NCBI RefSeq assembly: GCF_014041915.1
Contig: NZ_CP059472.1
Coordinates: forward strand, 1,984,001 to 2,048,000
DNA: 64,000 nucleotides
Direction: 5' to 3'
DNA from: Marnyiella aurantia
Lineage (GTDB): Bacteria > Bacteroidota > Bacteroidia > Flavobacteriales > Weeksellaceae
Below the pieces are notes generated by a model. It did no database searches and was not told the origin of the DNA. It saw only the letters and a program-made list of their open reading frames with translations. Positions 54,938-62,225 of this stretch are shown here, piece by piece. The position numbers and the translations under genes were made by a program. Position 1 is the first letter of the stretch, and each line of letters opens with the position of its first letter.

Positions 54938-56026
54938 ATGCATCATTTTCATCTGTTAAAAACGGTCCTTGTAAAAAAGGAAACCAATGATTCCATACAT
55001 ATCGCTTTTGAGGTTCCACCGCACCTGCGTCACGAATTTTCATTTAAACAGGGGCAATATATAAATGTCCGCTTTATTTTTGGTGATGACGACCTGAGGA
55101 GGTCTTATTCCATTGTAAATGCACCTACTGAGGGGAATTCTCAAATTGAAATATTAGTAAAGCACCTTACTGACGGAAAGGTTTCTACCTTCCTGAATAA
55201 TGAACTTAAGTTAGGTGACGAGGTCGAAGTTCAGGCTCCAATGGGACATTTTTATACCCATTATCACGCATCTAACGAGAAAACTTACGTGGGACTGGCG
55301 GCCGGCAGCGGAATTTCGCCCGTACTCTCTAATCTGAAAGAAGCTCTTTATCAGGAACCGAAAAGTAAAGCGTATCTTTTCTTCAGTAACAGAAGTGTAA
55401 ATGATATTATTTTCCGCCGGGAATTGGATAATCTTGTTGAGAAATTTCAGGGAAGGCTTCAGGTTATTTATCTGCTCTCCCGTGAGAAGCATTTTGAAGA
55501 CGAACTTTTTGAGGGTAGAATCTGTGCCGATAAACTGGAGCAGATTTTCAGCCGGTATACCGAGATCCCAGTTCAGGAAGCCACCTATTTTATATGTGGT
55601 CCTTCGGAAATGATCAAGGATATTTCAGGTTACCTGAAAAATTCATGTAAAGTGCCGTCGCTACAGATAATGTATGAATATTACGCTGCTCCGGATGATG
55701 ACGAGAATGCGGAAATGAGTGACGAGTTCAAGGCAATACCGAACCTGGAGAGTATGGTAACTTTAATCATTGATGATGATGAATACTCCTTCCACCTGAA
55801 TTCGAAGAAAAGAAATATTCTGGATCAGGCCCTGCATGATAATCTGCCTGTGCCCTTTGCCTGTAAAGGTGGTGTATGCTGTACGTGCAAGGCACAGGTG
55901 ATGGAAGGTGAGGTTTTTATGGAGAAGAATTTTGCCCTTACTGATGATGAGGTGGAGCGTGGGTTTGTGCTTACCTGCCAGTGTCACCCAACTACCAACG
56001 TGGTGATGCTGAACTATGATGTTTAA
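54938..56026 (+). CDS. paaE: Phenylacetyl-CoA epoxidase reductase subunit PaaE
   Basis: A 362-residue reductase that passes electrons from NAD(P)H to the PaaABC(D) monooxygenase. FAD motif RRSYSIVNAPTEGN (about 48-61), nucleotide-binding GLAAGSGISPVL (about 119-130), and a C-terminal plant-type 2Fe-2S domain with CKGGVCCTC and the fourth ligand in LTCQC. In E. coli paaE follows paaD; here it leads the operon. Confidence 0.92.
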   Translation: MHHFHLLKTVLVKKETNDSIHIAFEVPPHLRHEFSFKQGQYINVRFIFGDDDLRRSYSIVNAPTEGNSQIEILVKHLTDGKVSTFLNNELKLGDEVEVQAPMGHFYTHYHASNEKTYVGLAAGSGISPVLSNLKEALYQEPKSKAYLFFSNRSVNDIIFRRELDNLVEKFQGRLQVIYLLSREKHFEDELFEGRICADKLEQIFSRYTEIPVQEATYFICGPSEMIKDISGYLKNSCKVPSLQIMYEYYAAPDDDENAEMSDEFKAIPNLESMVTLIIDDDEYSFHLNSKKRNILDQALHDNLPVPFACKGGVCCTCKAQVMEGEVFMEKNFALTDDEVERGFVLTCQCHPTTNVVMLNYDV

Positions 56027-56071
56027 TTAGTTGGGACTTTATGTTCCTGTATTAACGATATATTTATTATT

Positions 56072-56329
56072 ATGACTCACTGGAAATTTTCTAAGGCCAT
56101 CAATGAAAACGAGGAATACAAGGTCGAAGGCCTCAATATATGGAATCATTACTGGCACTGTGTAGACAAAAAGGTGGAAGTAAAAGGGCCGGACAGCGGT
56201 AATGTATACTTCTTCAAGGAATACCAGATTGAGGGGAACGGCAAAACAGTCAATTTTGTCGCAGGAGAGTTCATCGACTCTAAAGTCGGGATCTATCTGA
56301 AAGACGATTTGCACGACGGCAAATTGTAG
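56072..56329 (+). CDS. Orphan 85-residue protein in the paa operon
   Basis: A small soluble protein rich in aromatic and charged residues (begins [20 protein letters not shown], contains [15 protein letters not shown]). It lies between paaE and paaA with gaps of 45 and 37 bases, on the same strand. No family recognised and no counterpart in the E. coli paa operon. The operon position suggests a link to the epoxidase, but nothing in the sequence proves it. Confidence 0.65.
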   Translation: MTHWKFSKAINENEEYKVEGLNIWNHYWHCVDKKVEVKGPDSGNVYFFKEYQIEGNGKTVNFVAGEFIDSKVGIYLKDDLHDGKL

Positions 56330-56366
56330 AATACCAATTACAGCGCTTACCTATTATTATAAGAAA

Positions 56367-57308
56367 ATGAATCAGGAAAAATTTTTAGAATACGTTCAGG
56401 CAGAAAACAAGGTGGAGCCTAAGGATGTGATGCCGGAAGATTACAGAAAACTTCTCGTAAGGCAGATCTCCCAGCACGCTCATTCCGAGATTGTAGGTAT
56501 GCTGCCGGAAGCTAACTGGATTACAAGAGCTCCTTCTTTACGCAGGAAGATGGCTCTTTTGGCTAAGATTCAGGATGAGGCCGGACATGGCCTGTACCTT
56601 TATGCTGCTACAGAAACATTAAATAACGGTGAAATCGCCGCAGACCGCGACAGTACTTATAATGACATGCTTTCGGGGAAAGCAAAATATTCAAGCATCT
56701 TTAACTATCCGGCTCTTTCATGGGCCGATATTGGCGCGATTGGCTGGCTGGTAGACGGTGCAGCGATCATGAACCAGGTGATGCTGATGGGTAATTCCTA
56801 CGGGCCTTATTCCAGAGCCATGGTAAGGATCTGTAAGGAAGAATCCTTCCACCAGAGACAGGGTTACGAGATCCTGATGACGCTTTGCCGTGGAACCAAA
56901 GAGCAGAAAGATCTGGCGCAGGAAGCACTGAACCGTTTCTGGTGGCCGGCCTTGATGATGTTCGGACCGAATGACGAAGCTTCGCCAAACTCTCAGAAAT
57001 CCATGAACTACCGCGTAAAGCGCGAAAGTAACGATGCTTTGAGACAGCGTTTTGTGGATGTAACCGTAGGTCAGGCGGAGTTCCTGGGTCTTAAGATTCC
57101 GGACGAAAATCTGAAGTGGAATGAAGAAACACAACATTATGATTTCGGCGAGCTTCCGTGGGATGAATTTATGGAAGTGCTGAAAGGCAACGGACCGTGC
57201 AATAAAAAACGCCTGGAAACCAAAAGAAAAGCGCAGCGCGATCATGCCTGGGTGAAGGAAGCGGCTATGGCATTTGCTGCAAATGAAGATAAGAGAAAAG
57301 TAAGCTGA
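56367..57308 (+). CDS. paaA: Phenylacetyl-CoA epoxidase catalytic subunit PaaA
   Basis: A 313-residue di-iron oxygenase subunit. Iron-ligand regions include [17 protein letters not shown] (about 70-86) and [14 protein letters not shown]. PaaA forms the epoxide on the ring of phenylacetyl-CoA together with PaaC, with PaaB and PaaE as partners. Normal length. Confidence 0.96.
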   Translation: MNQEKFLEYVQAENKVEPKDVMPEDYRKLLVRQISQHAHSEIVGMLPEANWITRAPSLRRKMALLAKIQDEAGHGLYLYAATETLNNGEIAADRDSTYNDMLSGKAKYSSIFNYPALSWADIGAIGWLVDGAAIMNQVMLMGNSYGPYSRAMVRICKEESFHQRQGYEILMTLCRGTKEQKDLAQEALNRFWWPALMMFGPNDEASPNSQKSMNYRVKRESNDALRQRFVDVTVGQAEFLGLKIPDENLKWNEETQHYDFGELPWDEFMEVLKGNGPCNKKRLETKRKAQRDHAWVKEAAMAFAANEDKRKVS

Positions 57309-57348
57309 GGTTAAAGTCAGCAGGAATATTAAAAACTACGATTGAATA

Positions 57349-57630
57349 ATGAGCAATTTAGAAATGTGGGAGGTATTTATCCAGACCAAACCGGGACTTT
57401 CACACAAACACGCAGGTACCGTACAAGCACCTACTGCTGAGATGGCACTTCAGAATGCGAGGGATGTTTATACCCGCAGAATGGAGGGAACTTCCATCTG
57501 GGTGGTGCCGAGCAAATATCTGGTAACATCCGAAGGCGTGGACAAAGAAGCCTTCTTTGATCCGGCAGATGACAAACTTTACCGTCATCCAACCTTCTAC
57601 GCTATTCCAAACGATGTGAAAAATATGTAA
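57349..57630 (+). CDS. paaB: Phenylacetyl-CoA epoxidase subunit PaaB
   Basis: A 93-residue PaaB with the typical EVFIQTKPGLSHKHAGTVQA start and the ALQNARDVYTRRMEGTSIWVVPS core. It bridges PaaAC dimers. Followed by a 100-base gap that holds heptamer repeats. Confidence 0.95.
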   Translation: MSNLEMWEVFIQTKPGLSHKHAGTVQAPTAEMALQNARDVYTRRMEGTSIWVVPSKYLVTSEGVDKEAFFDPADDKLYRHPTFYAIPNDVKNM

Positions 57631-57641
57631 AACAGAGATGA

Positions 57642-57727
57642 GATATCAGACACCAGATATCAGATTATAGACCACTTGTTTTATATTCTGATGTCTGAAA
57701 TCTGAAATCTGCCCTCTGAAATCTATA
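57642..57727 (+). repeat. Inverted heptamer arrays between paaB and paaC
   Basis: Left side: five 7-base units, consensus GATATCA (57642-57676). Right side: six units, consensus ATCTGAA (57686-57727). The right array is roughly the reverse complement of the left (TTTCAGA-type units), so the transcript could fold into a hairpin in the middle of the paa operon. Confidence 0.75.
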
Positions 57728-57730
57728 CCA

Positions 57731-58480
57731 ATGAATCCACTTTACAATTATACCATAAAACTGGCCGATGATACCCTGATTTTTGGGCAGCGGCTGGGCG
57801 AACTTTGCGGTCAGGGACCTTATCTGGAAGAAGATATTGCACTTACAAATATCGCACTGGACTACCTGGGACAAAGCAGCAATTTTTTCAAATATGCGGC
57901 ACAGGTACAGGGTGAAAACAGCACCGAAGATGACCTGGCTTTCCTGAGGCTGGAAAAGGATTATCTGAACTGTCAGCTCTCCGAACTTCCAAACGGCGAT
58001 TATGCCAATACCATCCTGAAAGTGTATTTCTTCTCCTTATATCAGAAGTTACTTTATACGGAACTGATGAAAAGTCCGGACGCTCAATTGGCAGCAATTG
58101 CCGAAAAATCTTTGAAAGAAGTAAAATACCACTACACCCATTCTTCAACGTGGGTAAAGATGTTTGCCGGTGGAACTGAGGAAAGCAAAATGCGTTTGGC
58201 AGAAGCGGTGGGAAATCTTTGGGAATATACCCAGGGAATGTTTGCGGAAACACTGGGTGAAGACCAGCTTCTTGCCAACAATATTGTTCCCGACTCAAAA
58301 ATCCTGCATGAAATCTGGACAGGAGCAGTTATCACAGACTTTGAAAACTTCGGAATTCAGCTTCCTGAAAGCACTTTTATGCAGAAAGGCTCGCGCACCG
58401 GATACCATACCGAGTATTTCGGGTTTATCCTCTGCGAACTTCAGTATATGCAGCGCACCTATCCGAACTGTACCTGGTAA
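57731..58480 (+). CDS. paaC: Phenylacetyl-CoA epoxidase structural subunit PaaC
   Basis: A 249-residue PaaC. The fold is that of PaaA without the iron ligands; typical stretches are LADDTLIFGQRLGELCGQGPYLEEDIAL and KEVKYHYTHSSTWVKM. Stabilises PaaA in the complex. Start four bases after the heptamer repeats. Confidence 0.94.
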   Translation: MNPLYNYTIKLADDTLIFGQRLGELCGQGPYLEEDIALTNIALDYLGQSSNFFKYAAQVQGENSTEDDLAFLRLEKDYLNCQLSELPNGDYANTILKVYFFSLYQKLLYTELMKSPDAQLAAIAEKSLKEVKYHYTHSSTWVKMFAGGTEESKMRLAEAVGNLWEYTQGMFAETLGEDQLLANNIVPDSKILHEIWTGAVITDFENFGIQLPESTFMQKGSRTGYHTEYFGFILCELQYMQRTYPNCTW

Positions 58481-58517
58481 CAGTGATCTGTGAGATATTC
58501 TGCGGACCTATTTAATT

Positions 58518-58982
58518 ATGGACAATTTACTTGAAATATTAGCTGAAATCCCGGATCCTGAAATCCCGGTAATCAATATCGTGGAGCTCGGCATTGTGCG
58601 GGAGGCAAGGATGATTGCTGAAGATGAGGTGGAAGTTGTAATAACGCCCACTTATTCAGCTTGTCCGGCTATGTTTAATATTGAAGAGGATATTATTAAG
58701 CTGTTCCGTGAAAAAGGATTAAGCGCAAAAGTTATTACGAAGATTTCTCCCATCTGGACCACGGACTGGATGACCGACGAGGCACGGGAAAAACTAAGGG
58801 TATACGGTATTACCCCACCTGAAAAAGGAGCTGATAAAGATCATCTGAACGTTCCAAAGAAATGCCCGCGATGCGGATCTGCTAACAGTACTCAGATTAG
58901 CAGGTTTGGGTCTACGCTGTGCAAGGCCAGTTACCAGTGTAACGACTGTCTGGAGCCGTTTGACTATTTTAAATGTCACTAA
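58518..58982 (+). CDS. paaD: PaaD, MIP18-type maturation factor
   Basis: A 154-residue protein. The N-terminal MIP18/DUF59 domain (IPDPEIPVINIVELGIVRE) is followed by a C-terminal zinc-binding region with CPRCGSANS and CNDCLEPF. PaaD is needed for epoxidase activity, probably in iron-sulfur maturation of PaaE. A normal full-length PaaD. Confidence 0.94.
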   Translation: MDNLLEILAEIPDPEIPVINIVELGIVREARMIAEDEVEVVITPTYSACPAMFNIEEDIIKLFREKGLSAKVITKISPIWTTDWMTDEAREKLRVYGITPPEKGADKDHLNVPKKCPRCGSANSTQISRFGSTLCKASYQCNDCLEPFDYFKCH

Positions 58983-59018
58983 ATCTTAGTATCTTTAGGG
59001 AAATAAAAAAAACTGACT

Positions 59019-59825
59019 ATGTATACCTATTCACAATTTGATGTGGAATCGCATTTTGGAGGCCGGTTAAAGATCGCCTACCTGAACCAGCCTGAAACCA
59101 TGAACGCACTTACCAAACCCCTATTGGCAGAACTGCGCGATTTTGTAGAGTTTTATAATAAGGATGAAGATACACGCTGCATCGCAATTGCGGGCCGCGG
59201 GAAAGCTTTTTCATCAGGTCAGAATCTGGCCGCCATCGATTTTATGAATCCTGAGGTAAATGTACCGCGTGAAGTGGAACGCATAGTTCTGGATTATTAC
59301 AATCCTCTGGTTATGTCCATCGCTTATGCACGCAAGCCGGTTATTTCGCTCGTAAACGGTCCTGCCGTAGGGGCGGGAGCCATGCTGGCTCTAATTTGTG
59401 ACTTCTCAGTGGTTTCAGACAGGGCTTATTTTTCACAGGCATTTTCGAACATTGGACTTATCCCGGACACGGGCGGAACTTATTTCCTGCAGAAAGTTCT
59501 GGGCAGACAGATGGCACATTATATGGCGTATACAGGAAAAAAACTGAGTGCTGAAGAGGCACACAGACTTGGAATGGTAGCCGAAGTATGGCCGGAAGCA
59601 GAATTTGAGGTAAAAGCTATGGAGATGCTTGAAACCATCACTAACCAGCCAACCACTGCACTTTCATTAACAAAAAGAGCTTTGCGTAAATCCTATGATA
59701 ACAGTTTGAAGGAGCAGCTGGATATTGAAAGCAGATACCAGTCTGCAGCATCGGCTACAGAGGACTTCCGTGAAGGCATACTGGCGTTTTCGGAAAAAAG
59801 GAAGCCTGTTTACAAAGGCAAATAG
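59019..59825 (+). CDS. paaG: Enoyl-CoA hydratase/isomerase PaaG
   Basis: A 268-residue crotonase-fold enzyme. The oxyanion and substrate segments are GKAFSSGQNLAAID, VGAGAMLALICDF and SNIGLIPDTGGTYFLQKVLG; the last, with its Asp, is typical of PaaG, which isomerises the ring-epoxide to the oxepin. Assignment to PaaG over PaaF rests on position and this segment. Confidence 0.88.
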   Translation: MYTYSQFDVESHFGGRLKIAYLNQPETMNALTKPLLAELRDFVEFYNKDEDTRCIAIAGRGKAFSSGQNLAAIDFMNPEVNVPREVERIVLDYYNPLVMSIAYARKPVISLVNGPAVGAGAMLALICDFSVVSDRAYFSQAFSNIGLIPDTGGTYFLQKVLGRQMAHYMAYTGKKLSAEEAHRLGMVAEVWPEAEFEVKAMEMLETITNQPTTALSLTKRALRKSYDNSLKEQLDIESRYQSAASATEDFREGILAFSEKRKPVYKGK

Positions 59826-59891
59826 TTTAAAATTTAAAACATTTCAAGATAGTTTTGGTTATTCAAAGCTATCTTTTTACATTAAGGTCTT

Positions 59892-61025
59892 ATGAAACAA
59901 ATAGGAATAATAGGTTCCGGCACCATGGGAATTGGTATTGCACAGGTCGCCTCTGCTGCCGGCTGCACCGTTTTTCTTTTTGATGCAAATGCTGCTCAAA
60001 CTGAAAAATCACTTGGTGGTCTGCAAAAAACACTGGCAAGACTAGTTGAAAAGAACAAAATTTCAGCGAAGGATTCCGAAAACATTTTCGGGAGGATAAA
60101 TTTCTGCCGGGATATTGCTGAATTTAAAGGTTGTGACCTGGTCATTGAAGCGATCATCGAAAATAAGGAGATAAAAACCGGAGTTTTCCGTAAGGTGGAG
60201 GAAACAGTTTCCGAAAACTGCGTTATAGCAAGTAATACATCATCTATTTCAATAACATCACTTTCAGCGGAGCTTCAGAAGCCGTCCAGGTTTATCGGCA
60301 TTCATTTCTTTAATCCTGCGCCTTTAATGCCTTTGGTTGAAGTGATTCCGGGTCTCCTGACAGAAGAAAACCTTCCACAGCAGATGTATGACCTGATGAA
60401 ATCGTGGGGAAAAGAACCTATAATCGCCAAAGATGTCCCCGGATTCATCGTAAACCGTATTGCCAGGCCTTTTTACGGCGAAGCGCTGCGCATCGTTGAA
60501 GAAAATATTGCGACGCCGGAACAGGTGGATGATGCCATGAGAACCTTAGGTAATTTCCGAATGGGACCGTTTGAACTGATGGACCTGATTGGAATTGATG
60601 TTAATTTCTCAGTAACTAAAACCGTCTATGCCGATTATTTCTTCGATCCAAAATATAAACCCAGCCTGCTGCAGCAGCGAATGAGCGAAGCCAAACTGCA
60701 CGGACGCAAAACGGGCCGTGGATTTTATGATTACAGTGAAAATGCGGTAAAACCGGAACCTGTAAAAGAGGATAACCTGTATGCTGAGATCTTTATGAGA
60801 ATTATCTCAATGCTTATTAACGAAGCTGTTGAAGCCAAACGTTTAGGAATTGCCAGCGATGCCGATCTGGAACTGGCCATGCAGAAGGGCGTAAACTACC
60901 CGAAAGGTCTGCTGGCGTGGGGCAGCGAGATTGGCTACCGCTATGTGGGCGCTACATTGCAGAGGCTGTATGAAACCTATCAGGAAGAAAGGTACAGGCA
61001 AAGCCCATTGCTTACCAAACTATAA
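59892..61025 (+). CDS. paaH: 3-hydroxyacyl-CoA dehydrogenase PaaH
   Basis: A 377-residue dehydrogenase with the NAD motif IGIIGSGTMGIGIAQ at the start, the SNTSSISIT and GIHFFNPAPLMPLVEV segments and the DVPGFIVNRIARPF linker. It oxidises 3-hydroxyadipyl-CoA in the last part of the pathway. It is about 100 residues shorter than E. coli PaaH, with one and a part of the C-terminal helical domains. Confidence 0.9.
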   Translation: MKQIGIIGSGTMGIGIAQVASAAGCTVFLFDANAAQTEKSLGGLQKTLARLVEKNKISAKDSENIFGRINFCRDIAEFKGCDLVIEAIIENKEIKTGVFRKVEETVSENCVIASNTSSISITSLSAELQKPSRFIGIHFFNPAPLMPLVEVIPGLLTEENLPQQMYDLMKSWGKEPIIAKDVPGFIVNRIARPFYGEALRIVEENIATPEQVDDAMRTLGNFRMGPFELMDLIGIDVNFSVTKTVYADYFFDPKYKPSLLQQRMSEAKLHGRKTGRGFYDYSENAVKPEPVKEDNLYAEIFMRIISMLINEAVEAKRLGIASDADLELAMQKGVNYPKGLLAWGSEIGYRYVGATLQRLYETYQEERYRQSPLLTKL

Positions 61026-61029
61026 AGCT

Positions 61030-61272
61030 ATGATAACGAACATACTTCTTAAAAGCCTGCGCGGAACCATCACTTTCGGCTTGCTGTTTTTTTTGCTTCA
61101 GTTTATTTGGGACGGCTTCAGTATGGAAACGCTGAATTCGGTATTGGAAGACGCTCCGCGGCATCTGTTCATGCTGCTCTTTATTTTTATTACTTTAATA
61201 CTGCAGAATATCATCAGACAGCAAAGAAAGGTTAAACTACAAAGTGATTTGCGGAAAAAGGTTAACCGCTAG
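61030..61272 (+). CDS. Small membrane protein in the paa operon
   Basis: I start this at Met34 of the longer frame (61030), four bases after paaH; the upstream part only overlaps paaH. Eighty residues with two hydrophobic helices (about 14-30 and 46-63) and a basic C-terminus. No recognised family. Its role in phenylacetate metabolism, if any, is unknown. Confidence 0.6.
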   Translation: MITNILLKSLRGTITFGLLFFLLQFIWDGFSMETLNSVLEDAPRHLFMLLFIFITLILQNIIRQQRKVKLQSDLRKKVNR

Positions 61273-61318
61273 ACAACTTGTTACATTGTTAAACTTTTAC
61301 ACAGATAAATTAACTAAA

Positions 61319-61732
61319 ATGACTCCCTTAGAAACCGCACAGTACATGCTTAATCAGGACGAATTCTCAAAATGGATGGGTATAAAACTGGTGGAAGTAC
61401 GCGAAAAATACTGTCTTCTGGAAATGCCCGTGAAAGCCGAAATGATTAACGGCCTGAAAACCGTACACGGCGGGATTACTTTTTCCCTGGCCGATTCGGC
61501 ACTCGCATTTTCCAGCAACAACACCAACGAAGCGTCTGTGGCATTGAACTGCGTGATTAATTTTACAAAAGCCGTGCGGATGGGCGATATTCTTACCGCT
61601 GAAAGCATCCTTATTTCGGATACACGTAAAACCGGTATTTATGATATATCCATAAAGAATCAGGATCAGGTTTTGGTAGCCTCTTTCCGTGGCACGGTGT
61701 ATAAAATCGAGAAGAAAGTGACGGACCTTTAA
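61319..61732 (+). CDS. paaI: Hydroxyphenylacetyl-CoA thioesterase PaaI
   Basis: A 137-residue hotdog thioesterase, started at the ATG at 61319 because family members begin near MTPLETAQYML. The active-site segment is VHGGITFSLADSALAFSSN, with the catalytic Asp. It frees CoA from dead-end phenylacetyl-CoA derivatives. Confidence 0.92.
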   Translation: MTPLETAQYMLNQDEFSKWMGIKLVEVREKYCLLEMPVKAEMINGLKTVHGGITFSLADSALAFSSNNTNEASVALNCVINFTKAVRMGDILTAESILISDTRKTGIYDISIKNQDQVLVASFRGTVYKIEKKVTDL

Positions 61733-61745
61733 CATTAACAGAAAA

Positions 61746-62162
61746 ATGCGCGATCTTAAATTAATGTACTCTACAATTTGTGCAGAGGAAAATGAAATAA
61801 TAATTAATGACCGGCTGAAATATCAGAAGATATTCTCAATCGTTGCCGGGACAGCTCTTGTGCTGTTTGCACTGACGCATTTAATGATCGGCGGCCTGTC
61901 TTTGAGCATCAGTAATCTTTATTATTATTTCTTTTTATTTTGTGGAACTGCCTTCCTGTTGACCAGTTTAGGATTGAACGTGAAAAGCAGGTTTTCAAAA
62001 GATGAAATAAAGTCAGTGTACTTTAAAAAGGACATTTTCCGTTATGAGTGGGCTTATCTTTCGCTAAAGGATGGGAGTAAAAGGAAGACGTATTCATTTC
62101 CGGATGAAAAGGAAAAGTTGATCAACTTTTTAGATTCCAATAAAATTATTATTCAAAACTGA
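61746..62162 (+). CDS. Hypothetical two-helix membrane protein
   Basis: A 138-residue protein with two hydrophobic segments (about 29-50 and 55-78) and a C-terminal soluble domain with KDEIKSVYFKKDIFRYEW. It resembles generic PH-like membrane-anchored proteins but I do not assign a family. It begins 13 bases after paaI and precedes paaZ. Confidence 0.62.
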   Translation: MRDLKLMYSTICAEENEIIINDRLKYQKIFSIVAGTALVLFALTHLMIGGLSLSISNLYYYFFLFCGTAFLLTSLGLNVKSRFSKDEIKSVYFKKDIFRYEWAYLSLKDGSKRKTYSFPDEKEKLINFLDSNKIIIQN

Positions 62163-62225
62163 AAATATATCAAACTGTAAGTGGCAGTTATAAGTCCACC
62201 AATCAGCTACAATAAAATATCAATC

